Made by a program: the position numbers and the translations under genes
DNA from: Burkholderiaceae bacterium
GTDB lineage: Bacteria; Pseudomonadota; Gammaproteobacteria; Burkholderiales; Burkholderiaceae
DNA: 60,223 bases
NCBI GenBank assembly: GCA_947448625.1
Contig: CANFOT010000007.1
Location: forward strand, 1-60,223
Direction of reading: 5' to 3'
Notes under the pieces: model-generated
What the model was told of the DNA's origin: nothing
Databases searched by the model: none
Seen by the model: the letters and a program-made list of their open reading frames with translations, nothing else
Shown here: positions 58,863 to 60,223 of the stretch, piece by piece
Layout of the letters: every line of letters begins with the position of its first letter
Numbering within the stretch: the first letter of the stretch is position 1

Positions 58863-60118
58863 GATGCCTTTGTTACTGAAGAGATAGCCGCTTTACGGCT
58901 ATGTTTTTGACGATAACGCTCTAGAAAACGTGCAAGACGACTGATCGCCTCCTTAAGCACATCTTCATGAGGTAAGAAAACTACGCGGAAGTGATCGGGC
59001 TTGCCCCAGTTAAAACCAGAGCCTTGCACCAGCAATACTTTTTCTTCTTTGAGGAGGTCAGCCACAAATTGCTGATCATCTTCGATCGGGTACATCTCCG
59101 GGTCAAGCCTTGGGAATAGATATAAAGCGGACTTTGGCTTAACGCAAGTCACACCCGGAATTGCTGTAATCAGCTTCCAGGCAAGATCACGTTGTTTAGC
59201 TAAACGTCCACCTTCATTTACCAAGTCGTTGATACTTTGATAGCCACCCAAAGCGGTCTGAATAGCGTACTGGCCTGGCACATTGGCACACAGGCGCATT
59301 GAGGAAAGCATATTGAGACCTTCGATGTAATCTCGAATCATCTCTTTATCACCTGAAACCACCATCCAACCAGCCCGGTAGCCACAAGAACGATAATTTT
59401 TAGATAAGCCATTAAAAGTGATGGTGACTACATCAGTAGACAAGGATGCCAGGGAGATATGCTTCTCTTGGTCATACAACATCTTGTCGTAAATCTCATC
59501 AGCGAACAGAATTAATCCATGCTCACGCGCAATCGAAGTTAACTCTGTGAGTACTTCCTTGGAATAAATTGCACCCGTTGGATTATTTGGATTAATCACC
59601 ACAATCGCTTTAGTGCGCGGCGTAATTCTTTTACGCAAATCAGCTAGATCCGGTGCCCACTCTTTAGATTCGTCGCATAGGTAATGCACTGGAGTGCCTC
59701 CGGACAAACTCACGGCAGCCGTCCATAAAGGATAGTCAGGAGCCGGCACCAATACTTCATCGCCATTATTAAGCAATGCATTCATTGCCAAGACGATCAA
59801 TTCAGAAACACCATTGCCGGTGTAGATGTCATCCAAGGTAACGCCCTGAATGCCTTTTTCTTGGCAATACTGCATGATGGCCTTACGGGCCGCAAAAATT
59901 CCTTTGGAATCGGAGTACGCTGAGGCATTGCCCAAATTGCGGATCATGTCCAGCTGAATCTCTTCTGGGGGGTCAAAGCCAAAAACACCCACGTTACCGA
60001 TGTTTAATTTGATAATTTTGTGGCCCTCTTCCTCCATGCGCTGAGCAAGCTCCAGCACGGGTCCACGAATGTCATAGCAGACGTGATTGAGTTTTTCGGA
60101 CTTTAGGATCGGTTTCAC
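58859..60118 (-). CDS. alaA: Alanine/glutamate-type PLP aminotransferase (AlaA-like)
   Basis: This 419-residue fold-type I transaminase resembles AlaA (glutamate-pyruvate aminotransferase). Seen are HKIIKLNIGNVGVFGF, YTGNGVSELI, the substrate loop APDYPLWTA, NPNNPTG, the PLP-lysine in GLSKNYRSCGYRAGW, and C-terminal FRVVFLPHED. The start is GTG 60118. It is the first gene of a six-gene operon with hom, thrC and Moco genes and is divergent from a partial gene at the window end. Confidence 0.93.
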   Translation of the reverse strand: MKPILKSEKLNHVCYDIRGPVLELAQRMEEEGHKIIKLNIGNVGVFGFDPPEEIQLDMIRNLGNASAYSDSKGIFAARKAIMQYCQEKGIQGVTLDDIYTGNGVSELIVLAMNALLNNGDEVLVPAPDYPLWTAAVSLSGGTPVHYLCDESKEWAPDLADLRKRITPRTKAIVVINPNNPTGAIYSKEVLTELTSIAREHGLILFADEIYDKMLYDQEKHISLASLSTDVVTITFNGLSKNYRSCGYRAGWMVVSGDKEMIRDYIEGLNMLSSMRLCANVPGQYAIQTALGGYQSINDLVNEGGRLAKQRDLAWKLITAIPGVTCVKPKSALYLFPRLDPEMYPIEDDQQFVADLLKEEKVLLVQGSGFNWGKPDHFRVVFLPHEDVLKEAISRLARFLERYRQKHSRKAAISSVTKAS

Positions 60119-60197
60119 AATAAATTAAAGGGTAAGTTCTTGAAATCTAGGAAAAAACAGCTAGCTATAATCCTCATAATTATGACAGAGAGTCCAT

Positions 60198-60223
60198 GTG
60201 AAGCTTCAATCTGACCCCCATTC
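60198..60223 (+). CDS. Possible Mth938-like (DUF498) protein, first codons only
   Basis: From GTG 60198 the sequence reads V-K-L-Q-S-D-P-H and runs off the window. It is preceded by GAGAG about 5 nt upstream and by TATAAT at 60166-60171, a likely -10 element about 30 bp before the start; I did not find a well-spaced -35. Mth938-like proteins begin MKL-x-x-D in related genomes and sit divergent from alaA as I recall. Eight codons are too few for certainty. Confidence 0.35.

Overview
The window looks like a chromosomal segment of a betaproteobacterium of the Burkholderiaceae, most likely Polynucleobacter or a close relative. The reasons are a moderate-to-low GC content by eye, a Cupriavidus-type intracellular PHB depolymerase, a solitary RsxB next to nth and a DUF1841 gene, an alaA-hom-thrC-moeA-moaD-moaE cluster, and a large set of Bug (TctC-like) periplasmic receptors. 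The genus is inferred from gene content and was not tested. I saw no tRNA, rRNA, CRISPR array, IS element, integrase or phage gene.

Layout. (1) 1-6896 is housekeeping: the 5' end of iscR with two IscR-type boxes, uvrB, an aspartate/aromatic aminotransferase, phaZ, and a coupled rsxB-nth-DUF1841 operon. (2) 6907-44485 is a catabolic accessory region with 13 Bug-family solute receptors among enzyme genes. These include acyl-CoA ligase, thiolase-like/DUF35, nitroreductase, class II aldolase, D-2-hydroxyacid dehydrogenase, TauD dioxygenase, three SDRs, a carboxymuconolactone decarboxylase-like protein, a LigI-like lactone hydrolase, MmgE/PrpD, a D-tartrate dehydratase-like enolase, CoA-transferases, a BadI/MenB-like hydratase, an intradiol dioxygenase, an exported propeller and an exported amidohydrolase, and a decarboxylating dehydrogenase. 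(3) 44569-50945 returns to core functions: HIT protein, isocitrate lyase, MFS transporter, clpB with a sigma-32-type promoter, and a GIY-YIG protein. (4) 51044-60118 holds a Cys-rich/DUF2244 pair, an AlkB-like dioxygenase, a secreted carboxylesterase, and the amino-acid/molybdenum-cofactor operon. The last bases probably start an Mth938-like gene.

How the accessory genes fit together. They form tightly packed operons: 8580-12129 (+), 13020-15828 (+), 27024 down to 15848 (-, twelve genes), 27125-29108 (+), 37442 down to 29143 (-, nine genes, perhaps with an internal promoter), 37696-42143 (+), and 44485 down to 42178 (-). Each carries one to four receptors beside enzymes for carboxylic acids, lactones, aromatic ring-cleavage products or acyl-CoAs. 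The 13 receptors have no TctA or TctB membrane partner here, and I recognise no transcription factor in the accessory region. The most economical reading is a set of receptors feeding one or a few shared TctAB permeases encoded elsewhere, with the neighbouring enzymes hinting at the ligands (tartrate-like diacids, lactones, beta-ketoadipate-type acids, CoA-activated acids). That functional reading is inference.
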